A stretch of 64,000 nt of DNA from Paenibacillus sp. CF384 (lineage in GTDB: Bacteria; Bacillota; Bacilli; Paenibacillales; Paenibacillaceae). The position numbers and the translations under genes are program-made. The notes beneath the pieces were generated by a model. That model did no database searches, was not told the DNA's origin, and saw nothing but the letters and a program-made list of their open reading frames with translations. Each line of letters begins with the position of its first letter. The stretch's first letter is position 1. Shown in pieces: positions 1 through 8,329 of this stretch. The DNA lies in the NCBI RefSeq assembly GCF_900106745.1, contig NZ_FNNV01000001.1, positions 248,001 through 312,000 of the forward strand, in the 5' to 3' direction.

Positions 1-1
1 T

Positions 2-787
2 GGCACGGACAGCGCGAGTGCAACGGAGCAGCTTCAAAAGCTGTACGAGGTGTTTCAGTGCCCTTGGATCGTAACGAAGCCACGGACCGCAGAGCTAATC
101 AAGTATGCTTCCAATGCCTTCCTCGCTACGAAAATATCGTATATGAACGAGCTTGCGAGACTTTGCGATGAACTGAAAATCAACGTTAAAGAGGTTGCCG
201 ATGGGATGGGGCTGGATCCTCGGATCGGACCAAGCTTCCTTCAAGCCGGCCTGGGGTATGGAGGCTCCTGTTTTCCGAAAGACGTCTCGGAGTTGGTCAT
301 GACTTCAAGAAAGCACGAAGTTAATCTTCATATTCTGGACCAAGTGATGGAGGTCAACCGCAATCAGTTTACTTATTTGCTCGACAAGGCGAGGTCGCGG
401 CTGGGGAGCTTTGCGGACAAGAACATTGCGGTACTGGGGCTTGCGTTCAAGCCAAATACGGATGATATCCGGGAAGCACCGGCTCTACGGATGATTCAAG
501 AGTTGCTGCTCGAACAGGCCAAAGTGAAGTTGTTTGATCCCGTCGCGAAATTGCCGGGCCATGCTGCTTATGAGGCCGTGACGGTCTGTGCATTGGTGGA
601 AGAGGCTTTACAAGATGCGGAAGCAATCATACTGTGCACCGAATGGACGGAGTTTGAGCAGCTGGATTGGGAGAACCTGAAAGTGCTGTTAGGGCAGGCC
701 AATTTCTTCGACGGTCGCAATATGATGGATGCTCGGCGGATGCGAGGCATCGGCTATTATTATCAAGGCATCGGTAATGATTATTGA
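2..787 (+). CDS. UDP-glucose 6-dehydrogenase, C-terminal part (5' end outside window)
   Basis: The reading frame is open from base 2, so the gene starts before the window; a GTG at 50 is internal. The product oxidises UDP-glucose to UDP-glucuronate with two NAD+, supplying acidic sugars for exopolysaccharide or teichuronic acid. Visible are the central domain with the loop GYGGSCFPKD, whose cysteine is the catalytic nucleophile of this family, and the C-terminal domain with LAFKPNTDD and REAPA motifs that bind the sugar nucleotide. About 262 residues are present, roughly the last 60% of a typical 430-450 residue enzyme. It is followed by a terminator and is not in an operon with the iron genes downstream. 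Family assignment is firm; whether it is TuaD-like or an EPS enzyme cannot be told without the upstream genes. Confidence 0.93.
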   Translation, partial: GTDSASATEQLQKLYEVFQCPWIVTKPRTAELIKYASNAFLATKISYMNELARLCDELKINVKEVADGMGLDPRIGPSFLQAGLGYGGSCFPKDVSELVMTSRKHEVNLHILDQVMEVNRNQFTYLLDKARSRLGSFADKNIAVLGLAFKPNTDDIREAPALRMIQELLLEQAKVKLFDPVAKLPGHAAYEAVTVCALVEEALQDAEAIILCTEWTEFEQLDWENLKVLLGQANFFDGRNMMDARRMRGIGYYYQGIGNDY

Positions 788-820
788 CAGTCCGGTGACA
801 AGGACATAATCTCAGTAAAG

Positions 821-844
821 GCTGCGAATTTCGCGGCTTTTTTT
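821..844 (+). terminator. Rho-independent terminator (repeat family member 1)
   Basis: Seven-base stem GCTGCGA / TCGCGGC with a 3-base loop and a run of seven T. It belongs to an intergenic repeat family also present near 58.24 kb and 58.89 kb. Confidence 0.85.
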
Positions 845-953
845 GTATTTATTGGGAGCAAGTTCAACAACCCAGACTTGCACAAAACCCAATGAGCCCC
901 TGTAGTTTGTCCATTGAGAACCGCTGAGATATCAATTACTATAAGTTTATAGT

Positions 954-972
954 GATAATGATTATCATTATC
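954..972 (+). promoter_or_regulatory. Fur box upstream of the iron-siderophore binding protein
   Basis: GATAATGATTATCATTATC matches the 19-bp Fur consensus GATAATGATAATCATTATC at 18 of 19 positions. It directly follows a -10-like TATAGT (948-953), so iron-loaded Fur would block transcription of the gene starting at 999. Confidence 0.93.
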
Positions 973-998
973 TATATCAATTTGTGAGGAGAACGAAC

Positions 999-1991
999 AT
1001 GTATCGGAATATCAAAACAGTAACTCTATTGAGCACCTTCGCACTAATGGGAGCTTTATTACTAGGGTGCGGCAAGAACAGTACGATGGAAAGCAACACG
1101 GCAAACTCTGCATCAGTTACATCGGAAACGTCAGTCGCAACCGAGGAAGCAGCTGATACGACACGTACGTTCACGGATTGGACCAAGCATGAAGTCCAAA
1201 TTCCAGTAACACCGCAGCGTGTCATCTATCATGGTGAAACAACAGGCGACTTACTTGCCCTTGGCGTTAAGCCAATTGGAATAATGAAAGACGCCATTGT
1301 AGGAACAGTGCTGGAAGATCAGCTGCCGGATGTGGAGGACATCGGTTTTCCGCTGAATGTTGAGAAGGCAATGACGCTTAAGCCTGATCTTATCATTTTC
1401 TCAAATGACGACGCAGAGCAATACGGGGCTATCTCTAAAGTTGCTCCAACCGTCACTTTCAATACGTTCGACCAGCTGGATGTTCGGATGCGGACTTTAG
1501 GCGATCTATTAAATAAGAAGCAAGAAGCAGAGGATTGGCTGACTGCGCATGCGATCAAAATGACCAGCATGTGGGAAGATCTGCATGCAAACGGAATTAA
1601 AGAAGGCGAGACCGCTTCCGTGTTCACGCTATATCCAGGCAACCGGCTCTTCATTATGGCAGGTGCGGGTCTTCCGCAATTCTTATATGAAGAAGGCGGC
1701 TTCAAACCGCTTCCTAACGTTAAGAAGCTTATTGACGAGCAGACAGGTTTTTTGGAAATATCGGCCGAGGTACTTCCGCAATATGCGGCTGATCGGATCT
1801 TTATTCTGAATCCCGTTGATCCTGTTGCGCAAGAAGATACGAACACGCTTATGAATAGCGCAATCTGGAAGGGAATCCCCGCTGTTAAGGACGGTCATGT
1901 ATACAACTTCGACATTTTAAAAGCGAGTAGCGATGCAACATCAAGGGAGTGGATGATTACAGAGCTGCCGAAGGTTCTATTGAAAAAGTGA
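999..1991 (+). CDS. Iron-siderophore ABC transporter substrate-binding lipoprotein
   Basis: The product would capture a ferric siderophore outside the membrane and hand it to an ABC permease. Start ATG 999 is chosen because GAGGAGA ends 6 bases upstream; a GTG at 984 lies inside that ribosome binding site. The N-terminus is a lipoprotein signal with lipobox LLGC, then a Ser/Thr/Ala-rich linker and a periplasmic_binding_2 fold (about residues 45-325), with the typical motifs PQRVIYHGETTGDLLALG and KPDLIIF. A near-perfect Fur box lies in the promoter. No permease or ATPase gene follows; the partner is elsewhere or shared. The next gene carries a homologous binding domain fused to a regulator. 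A hairpin (2016-2047) separates the two. Confidence 0.92.
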   Translation: MYRNIKTVTLLSTFALMGALLLGCGKNSTMESNTANSASVTSETSVATEEAADTTRTFTDWTKHEVQIPVTPQRVIYHGETTGDLLALGVKPIGIMKDAIVGTVLEDQLPDVEDIGFPLNVEKAMTLKPDLIIFSNDDAEQYGAISKVAPTVTFNTFDQLDVRMRTLGDLLNKKQEAEDWLTAHAIKMTSMWEDLHANGIKEGETASVFTLYPGNRLFIMAGAGLPQFLYEEGGFKPLPNVKKLIDEQTGFLEISAEVLPQYAADRIFILNPVDPVAQEDTNTLMNSAIWKGIPAVKDGHVYNFDILKASSDATSREWMITELPKVLLKK

Positions 1992-2015
1992 GATGTAGAT
2001 AGGAAGCCACTCAGA

Positions 2016-2050
2016 AGAAGCTCTCCGACGATTGTTGAAGAGCTTCTTTC
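2016..2050 (+). terminator. Hairpin terminator after the binding lipoprotein
   Basis: Nine-base stem AGAAGCTCT / AGAGCTTCT with a 14-base loop; the following T tract is interrupted (TTCTATTG), so termination may be partial. Confidence 0.6.
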
Positions 2051-2072
2051 TATTGTTTATAATAAGAGTGAA

Positions 2073-2087
2073 TGATAATTGTTCTCA
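2073..2087 (+). promoter_or_regulatory. Fur box (7-1-7 type) upstream of the AraC-fusion regulator
   Basis: TGATAATTGTTCTCA matches the 7-1-7 Fur core TGATAAT-N-ATTATCA at 12 of 14 specified bases, 20 bp upstream of the ATG at 2108. It puts the regulator under the same iron control as its neighbour. Confidence 0.75.
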
Positions 2088-2107
2088 GTATTGAAAGGGG
2101 CCGCAAC

Positions 2108-3724
2108 ATGTCACTGACCGAGGCATCCCGGCTGCCGCTTCGATCGCTCTTATTTCATTTTGTAGATATCGAATTGCTCAGCTATGATGCTGGCGCGGTA
2201 TTAGCCGAAGATGTAGCATCATGCTATACGTTATTTGTGTTTAAGAACGGCAAAGGTAAAATCTATACGGAAATGTTCAATTCCTGCTTCGCGCCTTCTT
2301 ACACTTATGTGCTTCCGCCTTACAGTGCCTATCAATTGGAGAGTATGGACGATAGCCAGATTGAATATTATCGCATTTCTTTTTACATCTTCCATGTTAA
2401 GGACGGACAAGGGGAGCGCTTCGAACAACCGCTGTTCCCGGAGCGCGAAGAACTCCGAATCTATCCGCAGTCACAATGGAGCGATTTACTGGATCAGCTG
2501 TACGTTGGCCATACCAAGGAAGACGACTTAGAGGCGCACCGTCAACAACTGTTATTCCAAAGGGTTATTGAATGTATGCTGGAGCATAATTTGCAAGTTG
2601 ATCAGCCGCGGAGCTCCGCACAAACGGTAGAGCAAACGATTGGGTACATGCAAGCAAATTTTCAGCAACCGATCACAGTCATGCAGCTTGCAAATATGGC
2701 CAATGTCCCATCGTGGCAGTATACGTCTATATTTAAGGAGCTGACCGGTAAAAAACCATTGGATTATTTGACGGAGCTGCGTATTAATCGTGCCAAAGAA
2801 TGGTTAATCGGTACGGAGAGCACCCTCAGAGAAATTGCAGAACAAGTCGGCTTTACGGATGAGTATTACTTCAGCTGGCGATTTCGGCTAATGACGGGCT
2901 TCTCGCCAAGGCAGTATGCCATCTCCATGAGGCAGAATATCCTTGTGAAAGACTGGAACGGTCATGAGGTCAGGATTCCTTCGAACCCGAGCCGTGTTCT
3001 GTATTGCGGGGAAACGACAGGCGATTTGAACATGCTGGGCATTCCGCTTATTGAGAACCAGATCTTCTGTAAGGAAACGCCGCTCAGTCAGGAGCTAGCA
3101 TCCAAGCTCTCGCCGGACCTCATCATCTTTGATCATTATGATGAAACGCTCTACTCACAAATCTCGCAAATTGCCCCGACCCTTACCTATAATTCTCGGG
3201 GCTCGCTGGATGACAGGCTGTTAATGCTCGGTGAGTGGTTCGGGAAAAAACAAGAGGCTGAACAATGGCTTCTTCATTATCGCGGGCATACATCGCAAAT
3301 GTGGCAGCAGCTTCGGATGCGTATTGGTCCGGAGGAGACGGCTTCTGTATTTGTGTTCCATCGTGGCAAACGTTTATTTGTTATGGGCAATATCGGCCTA
3401 TCATCAATTCTTTATCATCCCGATGGCTTTCGCCCTGCAGGCAAGGTGCGACAAATCTTGCATTCAGGGAGGCCCTACAAAGAAATAACGGCTAGAACCA
3501 TTCATCAATATGCTGGTAATCGAGTGTTCATGATGCTTCCTGAAAGCCCTGACTCTAGGGCAGCGATGGAAGAGCTGATGAACAGCCCGTTATGGCGCAA
3601 TCTCCCTGCAGTGAAGGATGGATTCAGCTATTTGCTTGATGAACGGGACTGGAACCATGAGGATGCCACAACGAGAGAAAGGTTGCTCTACCTTCTCCCG
3701 CGGCTCCTTACCCAAACCTCGTAG
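2108..3724 (+). CDS. AraC-family regulator fused to a siderophore-binding domain (Btr/YbbB-like)
   Basis: A likely iron-siderophore sensor and activator. Start ATG 2108 follows GAAAGGGG; the ATG at 2072 falls in the Fur box. About the first 180 residues of the 538-residue product are an AraC-type N-terminal region. Residues about 180-270 hold the double helix-turn-helix, with FTDEYYFSWRFRLMTGFSPRQY. From about 275 on there is a periplasmic-binding domain with no signal peptide; its start (VKDWNGHEVRIPSNPSRVL, then GETTGDL) parallels the lipoprotein encoded just upstream. In Bacillus subtilis, Btr has this architecture and binds bacillibactin in the cytoplasm to activate uptake genes; the same mechanism is inferred here. 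The target transporter operon is not in this window. Confidence 0.9.
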   Translation: MSLTEASRLPLRSLLFHFVDIELLSYDAGAVLAEDVASCYTLFVFKNGKGKIYTEMFNSCFAPSYTYVLPPYSAYQLESMDDSQIEYYRISFYIFHVKDGQGERFEQPLFPEREELRIYPQSQWSDLLDQLYVGHTKEDDLEAHRQQLLFQRVIECMLEHNLQVDQPRSSAQTVEQTIGYMQANFQQPITVMQLANMANVPSWQYTSIFKELTGKKPLDYLTELRINRAKEWLIGTESTLREIAEQVGFTDEYYFSWRFRLMTGFSPRQYAISMRQNILVKDWNGHEVRIPSNPSRVLYCGETTGDLNMLGIPLIENQIFCKETPLSQELASKLSPDLIIFDHYDETLYSQISQIAPTLTYNSRGSLDDRLLMLGEWFGKKQEAEQWLLHYRGHTSQMWQQLRMRIGPEETASVFVFHRGKRLFVMGNIGLSSILYHPDGFRPAGKVRQILHSGRPYKEITARTIHQYAGNRVFMMLPESPDSRAAMEELMNSPLWRNLPAVKDGFSYLLDERDWNHEDATTRERLLYLLPRLLTQTS

Positions 3725-3761
3725 ATTCGCCATTTGCAAGTCATTGTATTCATATGGGTAA

Positions 3762-3777
3762 GTATACAGTTGTATAC
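3762..3777 (+). promoter_or_regulatory. Tandem GTATAC operator-like element upstream of the ABC exporter
   Basis: Two GTATAC hexamers (3762-3767 and 3772-3777) form 10-bp direct repeats, AGTATACAGT then TGTATACAGA, and an overall palindrome. Such pairs are common operators for one-component repressors; the regulator is unknown. A further inverted repeat, CATGTG-N5-CACATG, follows at about 3823-3839. Confidence 0.4.
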
Positions 3778-3886
3778 AGAAAGTGCTAGACTTAGAGACG
3801 GTGACGGAAGTTGGCATGTGTACGGCACATGTCGCTAGCCCAACAAATTACAGCCTTAGATGAAGAAAGAGAGGGGATATTTAACG

Positions 3887-5605
3887 ATGCTTCGTAGGTT
3901 TTTCTCGTACTACCGCCCTTACAAAGGCTTGTTCATTCTCGATTTTACTTGCGCGGTCATTGCGGGTTTACTAGAGCTCGGCTTTCCGCTAGCGGTCAGC
4001 AAATTTATCGACGATCTGTTGCCAAACGGCGACTGGAAGATGATCGTACTAGCCAGTCTCGGACTACTAGCTATTTATTTACTCAATACCGTGTTGAACT
4101 ACGTCGTCACCTATTGGGGACATATGCTAGGAATCAATATTGAAACCGATATGCGCTGGAAAATGTTCGACCATATTCAGAAGTTGTCGTTCCGCTTCTT
4201 CGACAATCATAAAACCGGTCATCTCGTTGGCCGAGTCACGAACGACCTGAACGACATCGGGGAGATCGCGCACCATGGGCCGGAAGATATTTTCATCGCA
4301 GTTATGACACTGGCAGGCTCCTTTACGCTGATGGCCTACATCAACCTGGAGCTGGCTTTACTCACGTTCATTATCATTCCGTTCATGGCTTGGATGATCA
4401 TTGTATTCGGAGGCCGTATGACGAACACGTATCGACGGTTGTTCGGTAACGTAGGAAACTTTAATGCCCGCATTGAAGAGAACGTCGGTGGCATCCGCGT
4501 CGTGCAGTCGTTTGCGAACGAGGAACACGAGAAGAAGTTATTCTCCGTTGACAACCGCAATTTCCGCGAGACGAAACTACTTGCCTATAAGACGATGGCT
4601 AAGAGCTTCTCGGTCAGTTATATGCTGATGCGTCTCATTACGATATTTGTTATGTTATGCGGCGCATGGTTCTACATCGACGGTAGAATCGAGTTAGGGG
4701 AGTTTATGGGGTTCTTGCTGCTGTCGAACATTTTCTTCCGGCCGATTGAGAAGATTAACTCTGTTATTGAGAGTTATCCGAAAGGGATCGCCGGATTTAA
4801 GCGCTACGTCGAAATCATAGACTTGGAGCCGGATATTCAGGACGCCAAAGATGCCGTCGACGCTCACGCGCTGCACGGAGAAATCCGCTTCGAGAATGTC
4901 TCGTTCGGCTACGAGGAAAACCGCGAGGTGCTCAAAGGCGTCGATCTGAACATTCGAGTAGGAGAGACGGTTGCCTTCGTCGGTCCTTCAGGCGCCGGGA
5001 AGACGACGATCTGCAGCTTGCTGCCGCGTTTCTACGATGTCACCGGAGGGCGCATTACCGTCGATGGCAAAGACATCCGCAACCTGACGCTGAAGTCGCT
5101 GCGTAGAAATATCGGTATCGTGCAGCAGGATGTATTCCTGTTTGCCGGCTCAATCCGTGAGAACATCGCTTACGGCGACTTGAAGGCGACTGATGAGCAG
5201 ATTTGGGAGGCGGCCAGACGTGCCTCGCTGGAGGTAATGATTAAGCAACTGCCAGAAGGCATGGACACAATCATTGGTGAACGCGGCGTAAAACTGTCCG
5301 GTGGCCAGAAGCAGCGGATGGCGATAGCGCGGATGTTCCTGAAAAACCCGCCGATTCTTATTCTGGACGAAGCGACTTCGGCATTGGACACCGAAACCGA
5401 AGCGGCAATCCAGCAGTCGCTGGCCGAGTTATCGCTTGGCCGAACGACGCTCGTCATCGCGCACAGGCTGGCCACGATTAAGAACGCGGATCGCATTATC
5501 GTCGTCGACGAGAACGGTATCGCCGAGGAAGGCAGTCACCGTGACCTGATTGAGTCCGGCGGCATCTACAGCAGGCTTCATCAAGCACAGTATCAGCACG
5601 CTTAA
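3887..5605 (+). CDS. ABC exporter half-transporter (membrane plus ATPase domain)
   Basis: A type IV exporter that should work as a homodimer in the membrane and pump a small or amphipathic molecule outward. Start ATG 3887 is preferred because AGAGAGGGGAT lies at the right distance; the ATG at 3860 has none. Residues about 1-310 form the six-helix membrane domain. The nucleotide-binding domain has Walker A GPSGAGKTT, signature LSGGQKQRMAIAR, Walker B ILILDEATSALD and H-loop IAHRLATI. Length (572) is standard. It sits next to Fur-controlled siderophore genes, which makes export of a siderophore possible, but it has no Fur box of its own and close relatives are annotated as multidrug or lipid exporters. 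Substrate unknown. Confidence 0.88.
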   Translation: MLRRFFSYYRPYKGLFILDFTCAVIAGLLELGFPLAVSKFIDDLLPNGDWKMIVLASLGLLAIYLLNTVLNYVVTYWGHMLGINIETDMRWKMFDHIQKLSFRFFDNHKTGHLVGRVTNDLNDIGEIAHHGPEDIFIAVMTLAGSFTLMAYINLELALLTFIIIPFMAWMIIVFGGRMTNTYRRLFGNVGNFNARIEENVGGIRVVQSFANEEHEKKLFSVDNRNFRETKLLAYKTMAKSFSVSYMLMRLITIFVMLCGAWFYIDGRIELGEFMGFLLLSNIFFRPIEKINSVIESYPKGIAGFKRYVEIIDLEPDIQDAKDAVDAHALHGEIRFENVSFGYEENREVLKGVDLNIRVGETVAFVGPSGAGKTTICSLLPRFYDVTGGRITVDGKDIRNLTLKSLRRNIGIVQQDVFLFAGSIRENIAYGDLKATDEQIWEAARRASLEVMIKQLPEGMDTIIGERGVKLSGGQKQRMAIARMFLKNPPILILDEATSALDTETEAAIQQSLAELSLGRTTLVIAHRLATIKNADRIIVVDENGIAEEGSHRDLIESGGIYSRLHQAQYQHA

Positions 5606-5647
5606 ACGCACATCATAAATGTGGCGATATGCAAGAAATGCAATATT

Positions 5648-5677
5648 GAACAGGCTGCCGATACCGGCGGCCTGTTC
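5648..5677. terminator. Hairpin between convergent genes
   Basis: A 12-base stem GAACAGGCTGCC / GGCGGCCTGTTC with one G-T pair and a 6-base loop, but without a T run on either side. It probably limits read-through between the ABC exporter and the convergent MFS gene. Confidence 0.5.
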
Positions 5678-5722
5678 TGCTATCAGGCAGGCAAGTTGGA
5701 CCACCTGTGGAAAGTAGACGGT

Positions 5723-6877
5723 TTAGTGTGGCAAACTCTTCTTCATATCATAAAGTCGGACTCTCCATACGATCATAATTGCACCAAGCGCCAGCAGGAT
5801 AATCCCGCTCCAGGCAATCTGCTCAAGACCTATATAGGAAATGAATAAACCTCCAACAAAGGTGCCTAGCGTGATTCCTAAATTGCTGAAGGATACGAAT
5901 AAGCCGTTAGAAAACTCAGGTGCATCGGTCGCAATCGATGTAATCCATAATTGAGAAAAATTTAGGCCGATCGTGGTGATAATGCCCCATAGCAAGACAA
6001 GTATGGCCATTGAAATCGAATATCGACCGAAATAATCAACCATCAAGTAAATGAAGCCAAATATAAAGGGGAAAATCAAAGCAGTTCTTATCATGTTTTT
6101 ACTAAACACATAACCGGCCACTAAATTACCGATCATGCCGCCAATACCATAAACAATCAACATCAAACTGATTTGTTTTCCTGACATATGGGTGACTTGA
6201 CCCAAGTATTCAGCAAAGTAGCTGTATACGGAGAATACACCGGACATGACTAAAGTAGATGCGAGTAGACTTAACCAAATCTGAGGTCTTCTCAGTATGC
6301 CAAGTTGTGCTGAATAGGACATTCTTCCTTGTACCGGCATCGAAGGAAGAAAGGCTGCAATTCCTATCATTGCGATTGCGTTAATGGCTCCCGAGAACAA
6401 CAATGCGGACCGAAGGGAGAATATATCTGCAACAAATGAGGTGACTGGAATGCCAAGCACGAGTCCGGCAGTAACGCCCATGAATACTTTACCAACAGCC
6501 TTCATGCTTTGATCTTTGTTCACCGAATTGGCTGCAGCAATAAAGGCGACCGAGAAATAGACTGGATGAAGAAAGGCCGGAATTATCCTTGCCATGACTA
6601 AGGTTGGATAGTTAGGTGCAAATGCGCCAACAACACTGCATATAACGAAAACGGAAAGCACGGCGATCATCATTATCTTATGATTGACCCCCGAGAACAA
6701 CAACGTCATAAACGGGCCAAATAACGCGATTACCAGTGCAAATAAACTGACCAGCAAACCAGCTTGAGAAGCGCTGATTCCATAAACATTAGAAACTTGA
6801 GGCAAGATTCCTACGATGCCAAGCTCTGTATTGATTATTCCAAATATGCCGAAGGTGATCATAAATAATCGGAACAT
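5723..6877 (-). CDS. MFS transporter, DHA1/AraJ-like
   Basis: A 384-residue major facilitator with about 12 hydrophobic segments and the start NTELGIVGILPQVS typical of the YdhP/AraJ/chloramphenicol-resistance group of drug and sugar exporters. The start has AAAAGGGG upstream. The first membrane segment begins at residue 2 or 3, so the N-terminus is short. Its promoter carries a GTAAG-N4-ATTAC palindrome at 6974-6987 with TACACT 37 nt away, the spacing seen at the other redox genes, so it probably belongs to the Crp/Fnr regulon proposed here. Efflux of a toxic organic compound is the likely role; the substrate is unknown. Confidence 0.87.
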   Translation of the reverse strand: MFRLFMITFGIFGIINTELGIVGILPQVSNVYGISASQAGLLVSLFALVIALFGPFMTLLFSGVNHKIMMIAVLSVFVICSVVGAFAPNYPTLVMARIIPAFLHPVYFSVAFIAAANSVNKDQSMKAVGKVFMGVTAGLVLGIPVTSFVADIFSLRSALLFSGAINAIAMIGIAAFLPSMPVQGRMSYSAQLGILRRPQIWLSLLASTLVMSGVFSVYSYFAEYLGQVTHMSGKQISLMLIVYGIGGMIGNLVAGYVFSKNMIRTALIFPFIFGFIYLMVDYFGRYSISMAILVLLWGIITTIGLNFSQLWITSIATDAPEFSNGLFVSFSNLGITLGTFVGGLFISYIGLEQIAWSGIILLALGAIMIVWRVRLYDMKKSLPH

Positions 6878-6973
6878 TCTAGGTTTCCCCTTTTCTTAAT
6901 AATAATGAATCGAACTTTTCGTTCAGCTGCGAAGCAACAAACATAGTGTAATACGATCGCCCGATAGGTAGCA

Positions 6974-6987
6974 GTAAGATAGATTAC
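6974..6987 (-). promoter_or_regulatory. Crp/Fnr-type operator for the MFS gene
   Basis: GTAAGATAGATTAC, 9 of 10 matches to GTAAT-N4-ATTAC. On the minus strand TACACT (6950-6945) begins 37 nt from the outer end of the site, as at the TAAACT promoters of this regulon. Confidence 0.6.
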
Positions 6988-7030
6988 AATTGACATCCCG
7001 TTCATTTATAAGCACTGATTTATTCACTTT

Positions 7031-7044
7031 GTAGTCTGGATTAC
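7031..7044. promoter_or_regulatory. Second Crp/Fnr-type operator in the MFS/thioredoxin divergent region
   Basis: GTAGTCTGGATTAC, 9 of 10 matches, flanked by T and A. -10-like hexamers lie symmetrically on both sides (TATAAG 7065-7070 on +, TATAAA 7010-7005 on -), with centres 30 nt away. It may serve either gene. Confidence 0.5.
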
Positions 7045-7097
7045 AGAAGCCGAAATTTGCGAAATATAAGAACGACATTGTCGATCTGTTTCTGTTC

Positions 7098-7111
7098 GTA
7101 ATTTAGCTTAC
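7098..7111 (+). promoter_or_regulatory. Crp/Fnr-type operator for the thioredoxin-like gene
   Basis: GTAATTTAGCTTAC, 9 of 10 matches; TAAGAT at 7134-7139 starts exactly 36 nt after the first base of the site, the class II spacing of this regulon. Confidence 0.7.
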
Positions 7112-7165
7112 AGAAATATGTCGCTTGCTGCGCTAAGATGGGCACATAACAAGGAGGGAAACACA

Positions 7166-7501
7166 ATGAATAGAATTGAAAATGAAGCACAATTCCAAGA
7201 ACAAATCGGTCAAGATAGCTATACCATCATGAAATTCGACGCAACCTGGTGTCCGGATTGCAAAAATCTTGATCGTTTTATCGGAGATATCATCAGTGAG
7301 AATAGCGACAAAGCATTCTTCGCCGTCGATTCGGAACAATTCGAGACGCTCGCAGAAAAGTATGACGTTAGAGGAATCCCAAGCTTGCTTGTATTCAAGA
7401 ATGGGGAGAAGTTGGACCACTTGCATAGCAAATTCGCAAAAACTCCAGCTCAAATCAGGGAATATCTGAGTAAACTAGATATGCCTTCAGAACATCAATA
7501 A
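7166..7501 (+). CDS. Thioredoxin-like protein with WCPDC motif
   Basis: A 111-residue cytoplasmic thioredoxin fold protein. ATG 7166 follows AAGGAGGGA; the upstream GTG at 7118 lies in the promoter. The motif is FDATWCPDCKNL rather than the WCGPC of housekeeping thioredoxin; the cis-proline is in VRGIPSLLVF. Proteins of this type reduce disulfides, often in stress responses, using thioredoxin reductase, and a trxB gene lies 1.3 kb downstream. It has a GTAAT-N4-CTTAC site with a correctly spaced -10, so it appears to be a member of the Crp/Fnr regulon. A terminator separates it from the pirin gene. The CPDC variant makes the exact substrate uncertain. Confidence 0.88.
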   Translation: MNRIENEAQFQEQIGQDSYTIMKFDATWCPDCKNLDRFIGDIISENSDKAFFAVDSEQFETLAEKYDVRGIPSLLVFKNGEKLDHLHSKFAKTPAQIREYLSKLDMPSEHQ

Positions 7502-7521
7502 ACTAAACAGACGTTTTCAGC

Positions 7522-7562
7522 TCAGGCAGAGGAGACTATTTACAGCTCCCTGCCTGATTTTC
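7522..7562 (+). terminator. Terminator after the thioredoxin-like gene (TCAGGCAG family)
   Basis: TCAGGCAGAGGAG pairs with CTCCCTGCCTGA around an 11-base loop, then TTTT. The same outer stem recurs at 13406, 19313 and 46183, each after a redox gene. Confidence 0.75.
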
Positions 7563-7591
7563 ATATCTCGTAAACATAAGGAGAGAGAATA

Positions 7592-8317
7592 ATGATCAAC
7601 TTGTACCCGGCAGAGTCGAGACACTCCTTCGATCTGGGTTGGCTGAAAGGCAGCCATAGCTTTTCATTCGGTAATTACTTTGATGAGGAGAATACCGCTT
7701 TTGGCCCGATGCGCGTCATGAACGATGATACGATTTCTCCAAAACGTGGTTTTGGCGCTCATCCGCATAGCGACATGGAGATCCTTTCCATTGTTCTTGA
7801 TGGAGCTCTCCGTCACGAGGACAGCTTGGGAAACGTGATGGTGAGCACATTTGGCGGGGTACAACGAATGTCTGCTGGCACTGGAGTGGTGCATACCGAA
7901 CATAACCCTTCAGATACCGAAGATGTGACGCTGCTTCAGCTCTGGTTCGAGCCAGATAGAAAAGGGTTAGAGCCGTCTTATGAGACAACGAATTATGATC
8001 CGAATTCGCTAGCCGGCCAATTGTTGCCGATTGCTTCAAGCGATTCGGTCGAGCATTCGGTCGCAAAATTGCATCAGGATATGACTGTTTATCTAAGTAA
8101 ACTGAAACCTGGCTCAACGGTGTCATTTCAACAACAACCGGGAAGAAAGGTATTCTTATTCGTCATTGAAGGACAGCTAGAGGTAGCAGGCACGAACGAT
8201 GCAACGACGCTTCTGTCCAGACGGGATTCCGCACGCATCGTGAACAAAACGAGTTTAAGGTTTGAAGGAGTACAAGAAGCAGAAGAAACGTTCTTTATGT
8301 TAATTGACTTGCCTTAA
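7592..8317 (+). CDS. Pirin family protein (copy 1)
   Basis: A bicupin of 241 residues. Pirins are iron-binding proteins; some oxidise quercetin-like flavonols, others act as redox switches. The four metal ligands are visible: two histidines in GAHPHSDMEI and the histidine and glutamate in GTGVVHTEHNP. The start follows AAGGAGAGAG. It lies 91 bp after the thioredoxin-like gene, behind a terminator, and 12 bp before an unknown 111-codon gene, probably co-transcribed with it. A paralogue about 60-65% identical lies at 19412-20137 behind the same type of terminator, so the terminator-pirin junction was duplicated. Substrate unknown. Confidence 0.9.
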   Translation: MINLYPAESRHSFDLGWLKGSHSFSFGNYFDEENTAFGPMRVMNDDTISPKRGFGAHPHSDMEILSIVLDGALRHEDSLGNVMVSTFGGVQRMSAGTGVVHTEHNPSDTEDVTLLQLWFEPDRKGLEPSYETTNYDPNSLAGQLLPIASSDSVEHSVAKLHQDMTVYLSKLKPGSTVSFQQQPGRKVFLFVIEGQLEVAGTNDATTLLSRRDSARIVNKTSLRFEGVQEAEETFFMLIDLP

Positions 8318-8329
8318 GGAGGATCCACA

